DNA of 64,000 nucleotides from Bacteroides sp. GM023 (GCF_014750685.1 NZ_JAAXGE010000005.1:620001-684000), one strand, 5' to 3'; shown: positions 42,995 through 51,893, numbered from the stretch's first letter. Program-made: numbers and translations. The notes: generated from the letters alone by a model not told the origin.

Positions 42995-43792
42995 ATGAGA
43001 AAGAAATACTATATATTTTTGATCCTGCTTTCGGGCTTCTTTGCATGGAATGGTACTCAACTTCGTGCACAGGACACGAAGAAGCTAGCTCCCAATAATA
43101 TTCCCGTTCCCTGGTATTCGCAGAAAATCGCGGGATGTCCTTATTCGCATTGTTCCCTGGCTTCTTCTTTAATGGTATTCGATTACTTCAAGGGGATGAC
43201 TACTGACAAACAACGGTCGGCTCAAGATGCGGAAAAGAAACTGGTAGAATATCAACGGAATTACTTCCTGAAGAAACATGCTCCTTTCCGTCGCCGTACT
43301 TCGATAGGGCAGGGCGGTTATTATTCTTTCGAGATAGATTCACTGGCGCGTTATTACGAAAATATGGTAAGTGCCGAGCATTTCCAGCAGAAAGATTATC
43401 GGGTATTAAAAGATTATATCGACCGTGGTATTCCTGTGTTAGTGAATGTGAGATATACAGGCGCGGTACGTGGTTTGCGTCCCGGGCCGAGAGGGCATTG
43501 GATGGTGCTTCGCGGCATTGATGATAAACATGTGTGGGTGAATGATCCAGGCCGTTCGCCGGAGATGCGGAGTAAAGGAGAAAATATCTGTTATCCTATA
43601 AAGAAGCAACCGGGTAATCCCTCTTATTTTGATGGCTGCTGGACAGGGCGTTTTATTGTGGTCACTCCCAGGGAATGGATACGCAATTCGCTCTTTGCAC
43701 AAGTGGGAAAATTGCCGCCATTGGAAGAGGTGACTTATGTAGTTCCTCCTTTTGTTTCGTCTGTAGAGCTGCCACGGGTTATCAGTCAATAG
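42995..43792 (+). CDS. Exported C39-like cysteine peptidase family protein
   Basis: 265 residues. A signal peptide (MRKKYYIFLILLSGFFAWNG, cleavage around RAQ). The mature part looks like a Peptidase_C39_2 domain: VPWYSQKIAGCPYSHCSLASSLM with the probable catalytic Cys in SHCSLAS, then GIPVLVNVRYTG, HWMVLRGIDDKHVWVNDPG with the His and Asp positions. In the common family the Cys motif is QxxCGxAS; here His replaces Gln two residues before Cys, so the assignment is good in fold but less certain in activity. Periplasmic or surface, substrate unknown. Confidence 0.8.
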   Translation: MRKKYYIFLILLSGFFAWNGTQLRAQDTKKLAPNNIPVPWYSQKIAGCPYSHCSLASSLMVFDYFKGMTTDKQRSAQDAEKKLVEYQRNYFLKKHAPFRRRTSIGQGGYYSFEIDSLARYYENMVSAEHFQQKDYRVLKDYIDRGIPVLVNVRYTGAVRGLRPGPRGHWMVLRGIDDKHVWVNDPGRSPEMRSKGENICYPIKKQPGNPSYFDGCWTGRFIVVTPREWIRNSLFAQVGKLPPLEEVTYVVPPFVSSVELPRVISQ

Positions 43793-43843
43793 AAGCAACG
43801 CATTTATAAAACATTATTAGTAAAATAAAGAAGAACAAGATAT

Positions 43844-44929
43844 ATGGCATTTGAAGCAACTAAAAAAGAATGGTGTGAAATCTATACTTTCTTTCGCTTA
43901 TTGGCAGACGGAAAGGTTGTATTAGGTACGGCAGAGGTGAAAGCAGGAGAAGTTTCCTGGCCTGTTGCAATGATTCAACGGGAAGAACATGACGGAACAC
44001 GCCGGTATTATATTGAAGAAGAAACGATTCGCATCGAAGGAGAAACAGGGATTAAGTCCATGCCTCGTGAGGATTTCGGTATTGTAGCCGGACTGATATT
44101 GCAGGCCGTTAAATCTTCTTCGGTCAATGACGTTACCTCACCGGACGGAGTGGAAGAGTTTTTGGACGAAGCTGGTATCTTCGATTTGGAAGCAAAGACG
44201 GAAGACCGTACAGACTTCTCTGTCGCTTTTTGGCATCCGGAAGCACCGTTGAGAGGATTTAATGTCCGTTCCCGATTGAGTGCAATGAATCCGTTGTTGG
44301 ATGGCGGACGTGCCGCGAATCTTAAACTGGAACAGAGTGGAGTAAAATTTGCTACTCCGACAGTGAACAAGATTAATGCTTTGCCTGAATCTCCTAATGA
44401 GGTAGCCGAGCGAATGATGATGATTGAACGTTTGGGCGGTGTACTCAAATATTCGGATGTGGCCGACCGTGTATTTCGTAGCAATTTGCTGATGATTGAC
44501 TTGCATTTCCCGCGCGTATTGACGGAAATGGTGCGTATCATGCATTTGGATGGCATATCCCGCATCAGTGAACTAACGGAGATTATCAAACAGATAAACC
44601 CATTGAAGATTAAAGACGAACTGATAAACAAGCATAAGTTCTATGAATTTAAGATGAAGCAGTTCTTGATGGCACTGGCATTGGGCATGCGTCCTGCGAA
44701 AATCTATAATGGACTGGATTCAGCGGTAGAAGGTATGCTGTTGGTAGATGGAAACGGCAATATACTCTGTTATCATAAATCGGAAAAGCAGGTGATGGAA
44801 GACTTCTTGTTCTTGAATACTCGACTGGAGAAAGGTTCTTTGGATAAAGATAAATATGGTTTCCTGGAAAGAGAGAACGGAGTATATTATTTCAAGCTGA
44901 ATGCGAAGATTGGCTTGGTCAAAAGATAA
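43844..44929 (+). CDS. HpaII-like restriction endonuclease family protein
   Basis: 361 residues, no signal peptide. From memory of the family it looks like HpaII-type endonucleases: start MAFEATKKEW followed by YTFFRLLADGKV, MIQREEHDGTRRYYIEEE, and GFNVRSRLSAMNPLLDGGRAANL, which corresponds to the F-x-I-KSxLG-x-x-TLLNA-x-xTN core of the family. A PD-(D/E)xK-like arrangement may be TDFSVAFW to GFNVRSRL, though the Lys of the core is replaced by Arg. No DNA methyltransferase gene is encoded in the window, which would be unusual for an active HpaII-like enzyme. Alternatives: a domesticated or inactive nuclease, or a different fold with chance similarity. Confidence 0.55.
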   Translation: MAFEATKKEWCEIYTFFRLLADGKVVLGTAEVKAGEVSWPVAMIQREEHDGTRRYYIEEETIRIEGETGIKSMPREDFGIVAGLILQAVKSSSVNDVTSPDGVEEFLDEAGIFDLEAKTEDRTDFSVAFWHPEAPLRGFNVRSRLSAMNPLLDGGRAANLKLEQSGVKFATPTVNKINALPESPNEVAERMMMIERLGGVLKYSDVADRVFRSNLLMIDLHFPRVLTEMVRIMHLDGISRISELTEIIKQINPLKIKDELINKHKFYEFKMKQFLMALALGMRPAKIYNGLDSAVEGMLLVDGNGNILCYHKSEKQVMEDFLFLNTRLEKGSLDKDKYGFLERENGVYYFKLNAKIGLVKR

Positions 44930-44948
44930 GTTCTAAACATAGGATAGT

Positions 44949-45518
44949 ATGAAAACAAATGAGATTTTAGAAAACATCAAGGCACGTCGTAGTGTACGGG
45001 CTTATACAAATCAGCAAGTCTCTGAAGAAGATTTGCAGGCGATTTTGGAAGCGGCGACTTATGCTCCGAGTGGAATGCATTTGGAAACCTTTCATTTCAC
45101 GGCTATTCAGAATACCGACAAACTGTCGGAACTGAACGAACGCATTAAGGGAGCTTTTGCAAAAAGTGATGATACTCGTTTGCAGGAACGTGGTCATAGC
45201 AAGACTTATTGCTGTTATTATCATGCTCCGGTTTTGGTGATTGTCTCTAATGAACCTACTCAATGGTGGGCGGGAATGGATTGTGCTTGTGCAATTGAGA
45301 ATATGTTCCTAGCAGCTCAATCTTTGGGAATTGGTTCTTGTTGGATTAATCAGTTAGGTACAACGTGTGATGATTCTGAAGTCCGCGAATTTATTACCTC
45401 ACTAGGAGTGCCGGAGAATCATAAAGTTTATGGTTGTGTAGCTTTAGGATATGCTGATTTGAAGATTCCGATGAAGGAGAAGAAAGTAAAAGAAGGCATG
45501 GTAACCATCGTGAAATAG
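44949..45518 (+). CDS. Nitroreductase family FMN enzyme
   Basis: 189 residues, the normal size for the NfsB-like superfamily. RRSVRAYTNQQVSEEDL near residue 14 is the FMN phosphate-binding start, EAATYAPSGMHLETFHFTAI follows, CAIENMFLAAQSLGIGSCWINQL is the central signature, and YGCVALGYADLKIPMKEKK ends the domain. NAD(P)H-dependent, homodimeric, broad substrate range. It lies 19 bp after the HpaII-like gene, probably in the same transcript, and is followed by a terminator. Confidence 0.93.
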   Translation: MKTNEILENIKARRSVRAYTNQQVSEEDLQAILEAATYAPSGMHLETFHFTAIQNTDKLSELNERIKGAFAKSDDTRLQERGHSKTYCCYYHAPVLVIVSNEPTQWWAGMDCACAIENMFLAAQSLGIGSCWINQLGTTCDDSEVREFITSLGVPENHKVYGCVALGYADLKIPMKEKKVKEGMVTIVK

Positions 45519-45609
45519 AAATATCCGGTAACTTACCATTTTTGATACGGCATCTCATCATTCTTGAGACGACACTCCAATACTATTAAGGCAGTGCTTT
45601 ATACCATGT

Positions 45610-45651
45610 AAAGCGGCGCTTTAGGACTCCTAAAACGCCGCTTTATTTTTT
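45610..45651 (+). terminator. Terminator between nitroreductase and gcvP
   Basis: A 17-bp stem with one mismatch, AAAGCGGCGCTTTAGGA (45610-45626) and TCCTAAAACGCCGCTTT (45628-45644), with a run of T after it. It lies between two convergent genes and could act in both directions, though the T-run favours plus-strand transcripts. Confidence 0.85.
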
Positions 45652-45691
45652 ATAAATCAGGATACTGTCTGCCCTGCTTCAAAAGGACATA

Positions 45692-48541
45692 TTAGTCAAA
45701 AGTTCCATATCGGGTTGGCAACAGTTTACGGTCACCCAACGTATTATCTACACGTGCTACATTTATCCAGAATTTATTGTCACGTACACTTGTTATCGGA
45801 TAAGCAGCCTTTTCACGTGTGTATGAATGTTCCCAACGGTCATTAACCACTTCATATTCGGGATGCGGGGCATTAATCAATACATTGTCATTCTTGTCCG
45901 CTTCTCCATTCTTTACTTCTTGGATTTCTTTCCAGATATTCAGCATGACATCTACAAAGTTATCCAGTTCGGCAAGACTCTCGCTTTCTGTTGGTTCAAT
46001 CATCAATGTACCGTGAACAGGGAAAGATAGGGTAGGAGCGTGATAACCGTAGTCCATCAGACGCTTTGCGATATCATTCTCCGAAATACCGGTTTCTTCG
46101 TGTACTTTGCGACATTCCAAAATCATTTCGTGTCCTACAAAACCATTTGCTCCGCAATAGACGACGCCATAAGTATCCTTCAGGCAAGCGGCCAGGTAGT
46201 TGGCATTCAGAATAGCAATTTTAGTTGCCTGTGTCAAACCTTCCGTACCCATCATCCGGATATATCCATATGTGATAGGCAGAATACCTGCGCTACCGAA
46301 CGGGGCGGAAGAAACCTGATTCTGTGAATTGCCGAAGATACCATGTCCGGGCAGGAAGGGCACCAAGTGGTCCACCACACAGATAGGGCCTACTCCCGGG
46401 CCACCGCCACCGTGAGGAGAAGCGAAGGTCTTATGAAGATTCAAATGGCAGACATCTGCACCGATGAATCCCGGATTGGTCAATCCTACTTGTGCATTCA
46501 TATTGGCACCGTCCATATATACTTGTGCACCACAGGCATGAATAATTTCACAAATCTCCTTTATCTCCGTTTCAAAGATGCCGTGAGTGGAAGGATAGGT
46601 AATCATTAATGCTGCTAATTCATCCTTATTCTCTTCAGCTTTGGCACGCAAGTCGTTCATATCTACATTTCCTAACTCGTCGCAGGCACAAGTGACGGTC
46701 GTAAATCCTGCCTGGATAGCCGATGCGGGATTCGTCCCGTGAGCCGATGCCGGAATCAAAACTTTGTTACGATGTCCCTGACCGATACTTTCAAGATAAG
46801 CGCGAATCACGCGAAGACCGGTATATTCTCCGGCAGCACCCGAATTCGGCTGTAAACTGACTCCTGCGAAGCCGGTGATAATCTTCAAGTCTTCACTTAA
46901 ATTCTTTATTAATTCACGGTATCCCTCTGCTTGTTCTTCGGGAACCAGCGGATGCATACCCATAAATTCGGAGCAGCTCAAAGGCAACATCTCCGAAGCT
47001 GCATTCAACTTCATCGTGCAGGAACCAAGGGAAATCATAGATTGAGCCAACGAAATATCCTTGCGGTCCAAGCGTTTGATATAGCGCATCATTTCCGTTT
47101 CCGTATGATACTTACTAAATACTTCGTGAGTAAGGAAAGGAGATGTACGCTTCAATGCCTTGTCGATATTACTTCTTTCGGGAATATCCTCTACCTTCTG
47201 ATAATCCTTTCCGGCAGCAATGGCAAAGATGGAAAGCAATACATTAGCGGCTGCGATATCCGTCGTTTCGTCAATGCTGAAACCCACATTCCCATTCTCA
47301 TAATAACGTAGATTTACTTCTTTACTAAGTGCAATCGTACGAATCTGCTGTGCCGAAACGTGTTCGGGCAGTTCGAAACGCAATGTATCGAAATATTGTG
47401 CGTTAACTTGCGTATATCCGAATTTCTTCAGTTGCTTGTCAAGGAAAACAGTGATACTGTGGATGCGCGAAGCAATGGTTGAAATGCCTTCTTGTCCGTG
47501 ATAGACAGCATAGAAACCTGCCATTGTGGCCAGCAGAGCTTGAGCCGTACAGATATTCGATGTCGCTTTTTCGCGCTTGATATGCTGTTCACGTGTCTGC
47601 AAAGCCATTCGGTAACAGAGTTTACCGTATTTATCTTTCGACCATCCGATGATACGTCCCGGCATATTCCGTTTGTATTCATCCCGTGTGGCGAAGTAAG
47701 CAGCGGACGGGCCACCATAGAACATTGGTGTACCCAGGCGCTGAGTTGTTCCGAATACGATATCCGCTCCCCATTCTCCCGGAGGAGTCAGCAGGGCGAG
47801 ACTTAGAATATCGGCGGCAACGGCTACTTTGCAATCAGCTGCATGTGCTTTTTCTGTAAATGCAGCATAGTCTTCTACACTTCCATTGGAATTTGGATAT
47901 TGCAGGATGCAGGCGAATACTTCCGGTGAAGGTTCGAAATCTTTATATTTACCTACACGCAGTTCGATACCTTGCGGCACGGCACGGGTAATCATGACAG
48001 CCAGTGTTTGCGGAAAAATATTTTCGTCTACAAAGACAACGTTTGCACCTGATTTCTGTTGGGCACGGGAGCGCAGGGCATACATCATGCTGACAGCTTC
48101 GGCAGCAGCAGTTCCCTCGTCCAGCAATGAACAGTTGGCAAGCGGCATGGCAGTAAGGTCACACACGGCTGTCTGGAAATTCATCAGTGCTTCCAGGCGT
48201 CCTTGTGACACTTCCGCCTGGTAAGGAGTGTAAGAAGTGTACCACACCGGATTCTCGAATACATTCCGTTGGATAACAGAAGGCGTGATTGTATTGTACC
48301 AACCTAGTCCGATATATGTGGTATACAGTTTGTTTTTGCTTGCCAATGCGGCAATGTGTTTTCCAAATTCGTATTCCGTCAACGGACTGGCCAATGCTAA
48401 CGGCTCTTTCAGCCGGATATTGGCAGGAATTGTTTTATCAATAAGTTCATCCAGTGATTCTACTCCAATTTTGCGGAGCATCACGGCTGTGTCTTGTTCA
48501 TTGATGCCGATGTGACGGCTAGCTAACAAATCGGTTTTCAT
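45692..48541 (-). CDS. gcvP: Glycine dehydrogenase (decarboxylating), single-chain P-protein
   Basis: 949 residues, the fused (homodimeric) type of glycine cleavage P-protein. PLP-dependent decarboxylation of glycine with transfer of the aminomethyl group to lipoyl H-protein. ASRHIGINEQD at the N-terminus, the PLP Lys at 704 in LNLHKTFASPHGGGGPG, and FGSAGILPITYGYIRMMG are clear. No glycine riboswitch is seen, which fits its position as last gene of a minus-strand operon: rsmG, MBL hydrolase, gcvP (20 bp gap). The glycine cleavage step connects with the serine genes and with lipB elsewhere in this window. Confidence 0.97.
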   Translation of the reverse strand: MKTDLLASRHIGINEQDTAVMLRKIGVESLDELIDKTIPANIRLKEPLALASPLTEYEFGKHIAALASKNKLYTTYIGLGWYNTITPSVIQRNVFENPVWYTSYTPYQAEVSQGRLEALMNFQTAVCDLTAMPLANCSLLDEGTAAAEAVSMMYALRSRAQQKSGANVVFVDENIFPQTLAVMITRAVPQGIELRVGKYKDFEPSPEVFACILQYPNSNGSVEDYAAFTEKAHAADCKVAVAADILSLALLTPPGEWGADIVFGTTQRLGTPMFYGGPSAAYFATRDEYKRNMPGRIIGWSKDKYGKLCYRMALQTREQHIKREKATSNICTAQALLATMAGFYAVYHGQEGISTIASRIHSITVFLDKQLKKFGYTQVNAQYFDTLRFELPEHVSAQQIRTIALSKEVNLRYYENGNVGFSIDETTDIAAANVLLSIFAIAAGKDYQKVEDIPERSNIDKALKRTSPFLTHEVFSKYHTETEMMRYIKRLDRKDISLAQSMISLGSCTMKLNAASEMLPLSCSEFMGMHPLVPEEQAEGYRELIKNLSEDLKIITGFAGVSLQPNSGAAGEYTGLRVIRAYLESIGQGHRNKVLIPASAHGTNPASAIQAGFTTVTCACDELGNVDMNDLRAKAEENKDELAALMITYPSTHGIFETEIKEICEIIHACGAQVYMDGANMNAQVGLTNPGFIGADVCHLNLHKTFASPHGGGGPGVGPICVVDHLVPFLPGHGIFGNSQNQVSSAPFGSAGILPITYGYIRMMGTEGLTQATKIAILNANYLAACLKDTYGVVYCGANGFVGHEMILECRKVHEETGISENDIAKRLMDYGYHAPTLSFPVHGTLMIEPTESESLAELDNFVDVMLNIWKEIQEVKNGEADKNDNVLINAPHPEYEVVNDRWEHSYTREKAAYPITSVRDNKFWINVARVDNTLGDRKLLPTRYGTFD

Positions 48542-48561
48542 ATTATGAGAGATTTTATGTG

Positions 48562-49200
48562 TTATCTGAAAAATGGGTTCTCTGCTTTTTCCATTCCGAT
48601 GGTCGTGGGAGCGCCATGTCCCGGATAAACGACTGTCTCGTTAGGAAGGACGAAAAGACGGCTGCAAATATGCTCTATCAGTTCGTCGAAGTTGCCACCT
48701 GTAAGGTCGGCGCGGCCGATGCTGCCTTGGAACAGGACATCGCCGGAGAACATACAGTTGTCTTCTTTGCAATAATACACCAGGCTACCGGGTGAGTGTC
48801 CGGGTACATGGATTGCTTCCAGTTGGGTGTGTCCGAAGGTGATAATATCACCATCATGCAGATATTTCCCTAGTGGGACAGGTGCTTCCTGCAACTGGAA
48901 ACCAAACATCCGGCTTTGTTTCGGTGCTTCGTCAATCCAGTATTCGTCAGCTTTGTTGGCTTCTGCCGACAAACCGAATTCTTTCAGCATGAAAGGATTT
49001 CCGAAGATATGATCCAAATGTAAGTGAGTATTCAGAAGATGCTTCACGGTCAGTCCGTTCGTGAGAATGAACTTCTTCAGTGCTTGTTTCTCTTCTTCAT
49101 AGAAACAGCCCGGATCAATGACGACTGCTTCTTTTGTTTCGTCCCATAATACGTAGCAATTTACGGGAAACATATTAAATTCAAACCTTTTTATTTTCAT
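48562..49200 (-). CDS. MBL-fold metallo-hydrolase, glyoxalase II-like
   Basis: 212 residues, metallo-beta-lactamase fold. The metal motif THLHLDHIFGNP gives HxHxDH near residue 57, VPGHSPGSLVYY the second His, SGDVLF the bridging Asp, and VVYPGHGAPTTIG the last His. This is the glyoxalase II/persulfide-dioxygenase-like group; the actual substrate is not set by sequence. It lies between rsmG (42 bp) and gcvP (20 bp) on the minus strand. Confidence 0.92.
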   Translation of the reverse strand: MKIKRFEFNMFPVNCYVLWDETKEAVVIDPGCFYEEEKQALKKFILTNGLTVKHLLNTHLHLDHIFGNPFMLKEFGLSAEANKADEYWIDEAPKQSRMFGFQLQEAPVPLGKYLHDGDIITFGHTQLEAIHVPGHSPGSLVYYCKEDNCMFSGDVLFQGSIGRADLTGGNFDELIEHICSRLFVLPNETVVYPGHGAPTTIGMEKAENPFFR

Positions 49201-49242
49201 GGTTCTTTTCTATGATTAAATCTTATTCGGAACTAATAGTCT

Positions 49243-49863
49243 TTAAATCGGAACATATACCACTTTTTTAGTTTCAAAGAATTCTTCTTCGAAGTTATCG
49301 CTCAAACTGTGAATCATTGTCTTATGCTTGAACGGCATTGTCTCATGTTCCAGCTCACCGCCTTTGAGACAGATTAACCCGTTTGGCAACGCGTTCTGCT
49401 GTTTGGAAGAAATATTCTTTTTGATAATCTTGATTAAATCCGTCAAAGGCATCACGGCACGGCTTACAACAAAGTCGAATGTACGTTTTTCCTCTTCTGC
49501 ACGGGCATGGCGGAAAGTGACATTCTTCAGTCCGATGGCATTGGCTACTTCTGTCGCTACACGTACTTTTTTGCCGATGCTGTCCACGAGATGAAACTTT
49601 GTTTCAGGAAATAATATAGCCAAAGGAATTCCGGGGAAACCGCCGCCAGTACCCAAGTCCATGACGCTGGTTCCGGAACGGAACTGGATTACTTTGGCAA
49701 TACCTAACGAATGGAGCACATGATGCTCATACAAATTCTCGATGTCCTTGCGCGAGATAACGTTGATTTTCGAATTCCAGTCGATATAGAGGTCATATAG
49801 AGCCGCAAATTGTTTGCGTTGCTCTTCTGTCAGTTCAGGGAAGTATTTTTGTATGATTTCCAC
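49243..49863 (-). CDS. rsmG: 16S rRNA (guanine-527-N7)-methyltransferase
   Basis: 206 residues. SAM-dependent methylation of G527 in 16S rRNA (E. coli numbering). YDLYIDWNSKINVISRKD at the N-terminus, VMDLGTGGGFPGIPLAILFP as SAM-binding motif, and VVSRAVMPLTDLIKI are diagnostic of RsmG/GidB. The ATG at 49863 is preceded, with a 6-bp gap, by the same 20-base AT-rich element found before nqrB. First gene of the rsmG-MBL-gcvP group. Confidence 0.95.
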   Translation of the reverse strand: MEIIQKYFPELTEEQRKQFAALYDLYIDWNSKINVISRKDIENLYEHHVLHSLGIAKVIQFRSGTSVMDLGTGGGFPGIPLAILFPETKFHLVDSIGKKVRVATEVANAIGLKNVTFRHARAEEEKRTFDFVVSRAVMPLTDLIKIIKKNISSKQQNALPNGLICLKGGELEHETMPFKHKTMIHSLSDNFEEEFFETKKVVYVPI

Positions 49864-49869
49864 TTTTAT

Positions 49870-49889
49870 TAATTACAAATTACTGATTA
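49870..49889. repeat. 20-bp leader element shared with nqrB
   Basis: The reverse complement reads TAATCAGTAATTTGTAATTA, identical to 31873-31892 and at nearly the same distance (6 bp) from the downstream ATG. Confidence 0.75.
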
Positions 49890-49981
49890 TAAATTATAGT
49901 AAATGAATATCCTTTATATATTACTATTTGCGTAGTAACAACAGGATATTCATTGGTGTTCTGCTCTTTTATGAAGTTTAA

Positions 49982-50830
49982 TTATTTCAGTTCTCCTAAA
50001 ATAGGGTTACTGCCAAGAAGATGTTCCATCATGGAGAATGGAATCGTCACCTTCACCGGCCCCATGGAATAAGGGGTAATATCATATACATTATAATAGA
50101 AGGTAACGCCTTCTTTGCTTAGATAGAAATTCTCGGTCGGGGTAATGTCTCCGGTTGAAGCATATCCCATGTCTTCCAAAGCTTCGTGAGTCGTCACTTT
50201 GTTGTCAGCCATGAGTTGGTTCCAAATCAGGTCGGTCAATGAGTCTTTGTAATCTCCGACGAAGATGTCGTCAAGATGAAGTGGGCGCATCAGGGTAAGA
50301 TCCATATTCAGATAAGTTGTCATATAGATGCCGTGTGCACCGCCGGTGTATTCATTATAGTCGATACGATACACAAGCAAGTCTTTCTCATACAGTTGCA
50401 CATGGCTTTCGATACCCTTATAATAAGAATACCAGGCACCGATGGAAGCTTCGTCTTCCTTGTCCTTTTCGTCCTCAGTATACATCGGCTCTAAGTCACG
50501 ACGATACTCGCTGACATAATTTTCCGTATATTGTTTTATCACTTCTTCCGGTTTTTCCCCGATATACTTATCGCCGAAACAGGCAGAAATGAAATAAGCA
50601 TTCAAACTGTCTTTCAGCATATTGTCCGATGACTTGACGGGATAGGCGAAATTGATAATAATATTACAAGCCGGTTTGGCTGTATCGTTGAACAGGTGTG
50701 CCGTCTTATTCACCTGAATACTATCGAACTGCAACGCACCTGTATTTTTGTTCATCTTGTCATGACAAGAAAACAAAAAACCGCTTACCGAAAGTATAAT
50801 AGCAAGCAGACTGACATATTGTTTTTTCAT
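49982..50830 (-). CDS. DUF3298/DUF4163 (RsiV-like) lipoprotein
   Basis: 282 residues. Lipoprotein signal (KKQYVSLLAIILSVSGFLFSC, Cys 22). The mature part fits the DUF4163 plus DUF3298 pair found in RsiV-like proteins: an N-terminal segment with INFAYPVKSSDNML, then YRIDYNEYTGGAHGIYMTTYLNMDL, where YTGGAHG is the hallmark of DUF3298, and FYYNVYDITPYSMGPVKVTIPFSMM at the end. In Bacillus the RsiV version binds lysozyme; here there is no anti-sigma part, so function is open. 118 bp upstream of rsmG. Confidence 0.88.
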   Translation of the reverse strand: MKKQYVSLLAIILSVSGFLFSCHDKMNKNTGALQFDSIQVNKTAHLFNDTAKPACNIIINFAYPVKSSDNMLKDSLNAYFISACFGDKYIGEKPEEVIKQYTENYVSEYRRDLEPMYTEDEKDKEDEASIGAWYSYYKGIESHVQLYEKDLLVYRIDYNEYTGGAHGIYMTTYLNMDLTLMRPLHLDDIFVGDYKDSLTDLIWNQLMADNKVTTHEALEDMGYASTGDITPTENFYLSKEGVTFYYNVYDITPYSMGPVKVTIPFSMMEHLLGSNPILGELK

Positions 50831-51060
50831 ACTCGTTTTTTCTATAAATTACACATTTGCTGTTTCATTCACTATTGACAAATATAGATGAAATTCATGA
50901 ATCGGACTAATAAAAACAGAAAAATATTCAGATGATTTCTCTGATTGGGTTGGCTTATCGGATAGTGTTGGTCTGGTGAAAGATTCAAGATTGGCAAATT
51001 CGACCTGCAAGCTCTCATTTGCCTGTGTTCGTTTGTCGGTTAGAATGCCTTTTTCTAGCC

Positions 51061-51216
51061 GTATATTAAGTTGTTTATACGGCTTGCTTAAGGTGTTTTT
51101 GCGGTTTGCTTAATGTGCTTTTACGGCAATAATAACTTGTTTTACGTACATGAGCCGTTTGCTTCACGTACGAGAGCTTGAAAGTACACGTACGTCATCC
51201 GAATACTTCACATACG
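51061..51216. repeat. Degenerate tandem repeat, about 22-bp period
   Basis: Units starting at 51061, 51082, 51104, 51126, 51147, 51169 and 51191 have lengths 21, 22, 22, 21, 22, 22 and 26. Most end in TACG or CACG (for example GCTTGCTTAAGGTGTTTTTG and GTTTGCTTAATGTGCTTTTA as unit bodies). Left units are AT-rich and alike, right units are more diverged. Confidence 0.65.
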
Positions 51217-51474
51217 TGAAACGAGAACGTAGTACCTGCAAAGTACATTAGTAGCGGCATGTATGTATACTAAGCCTACCGGCTTTTGTTTTAATTCCCT
51301 GCATCATCTGTAGAGAACATAGCCACAAACGACAGCTTTCATGAAAGAAAAAGACGCAAAAGCTCAATCTTCCGGTCAAAAAGGGTATTCTTAACTAATT
51401 GTAATATAGGAACTGGCTTATATGTTAATGTGCTGACAATGAGTTGTATAAATGGCAGGGCGGTGATTGATAAA

Positions 51475-51591
51475 GTGATAATAGAAAGCTTTGTTTTTTC
51501 TATTATCACCTTATTATCACTTTCTATTGTCACCAAATTACTTTTGATTTTCAGTGCGTTAAGCTATAAAAGTGACAAGTGACAATAAAAA
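51475..51591. repeat. Cluster of inverted 13-mers
   Basis: GTGATAATAGAAA at 51475-51487 pairs with TTTCTATTATCAC at 51497-51509. TTTCTATTGTCAC at 51521-51533 nearly pairs with GTGACAATAAAAA at 51579-51591. The same 13-base pattern thus occurs four times in both orientations, forming at least two alternative stems. Function unknown. Confidence 0.6.
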
Positions 51592-51659
51592 GAGAGTTTT
51601 GAAACTCTATGAAGCGATGATTGAAAAACAACTTGCCACACTTGAATGAAAGAAAAAAA

Positions 51660-51893
51660 TCAGTGGTTGCAAACCTTTGTTATATCTACCGTAAATCCAT
51701 TTTCAGCAGGCATAAATTTCCCCTTCATCTTAAGAAATTCTATAAGGGTATCCACATCCATATCTTCTGCCGAACAAGCGTAGAAGTGTTGTTGTTCACC
51801 AAACTTTTCAATGATTGCTGCTCGCAATGATGATTCTGAGTAACTATTTCCTTCCATCATGTGGAGGACTTCATGTGCATGTAACTGTTCCAT
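51660..51893 (-). CDS. YecH-like putative metal-binding protein (DUF2492)
   Basis: 77 residues. It matches the YecH/DUF2492 family: HAHEVLHMMEGNSYSESSLRAAI at the N-terminus, FGEQQHFYACSAEDMDVDTLIEFL, and a Cys near the end (KVCNH). The conserved HxHEVLxMM, the CSAE motif and the C-terminal Cys/His are likely metal ligands. A promoter box lies 17 bp upstream. It is a single minus-strand gene, divergent from the Cys-rich protein and next to the copper-type cluster, which makes a metal role plausible but not shown. Confidence 0.88.
   Translation of the reverse strand: MEQLHAHEVLHMMEGNSYSESSLRAAIIEKFGEQQHFYACSAEDMDVDTLIEFLKMKGKFMPAENGFTVDITKVCNH

Larger units (their letters stand above)
50831..51659. 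other. 829-bp intergenic region with repeats and hairpins
   Basis: It contains the degenerate 22-bp array (51061-51216) and the hairpin set (51475-51591), both annotated separately. I see no convincing gene; a 17-codon ORF at 51340 and a 65-codon antisense frame at 51339-51536 lack support. The sequence near 50890-51050 holds nothing recognisable. Confidence 0.5.

Noticed and set aside
45692-48541. Glycine riboswitch for gcvP
   Set aside because: gcvP is preceded by the MBL hydrolase gene with a 20-bp gap, leaving no room for an aptamer, and none was seen upstream of rsmG.
51340-51393. 17-codon ORF and a longer antisense frame
   Set aside because: Too short or of poor composition, with no promoter box or ribosome binding site.
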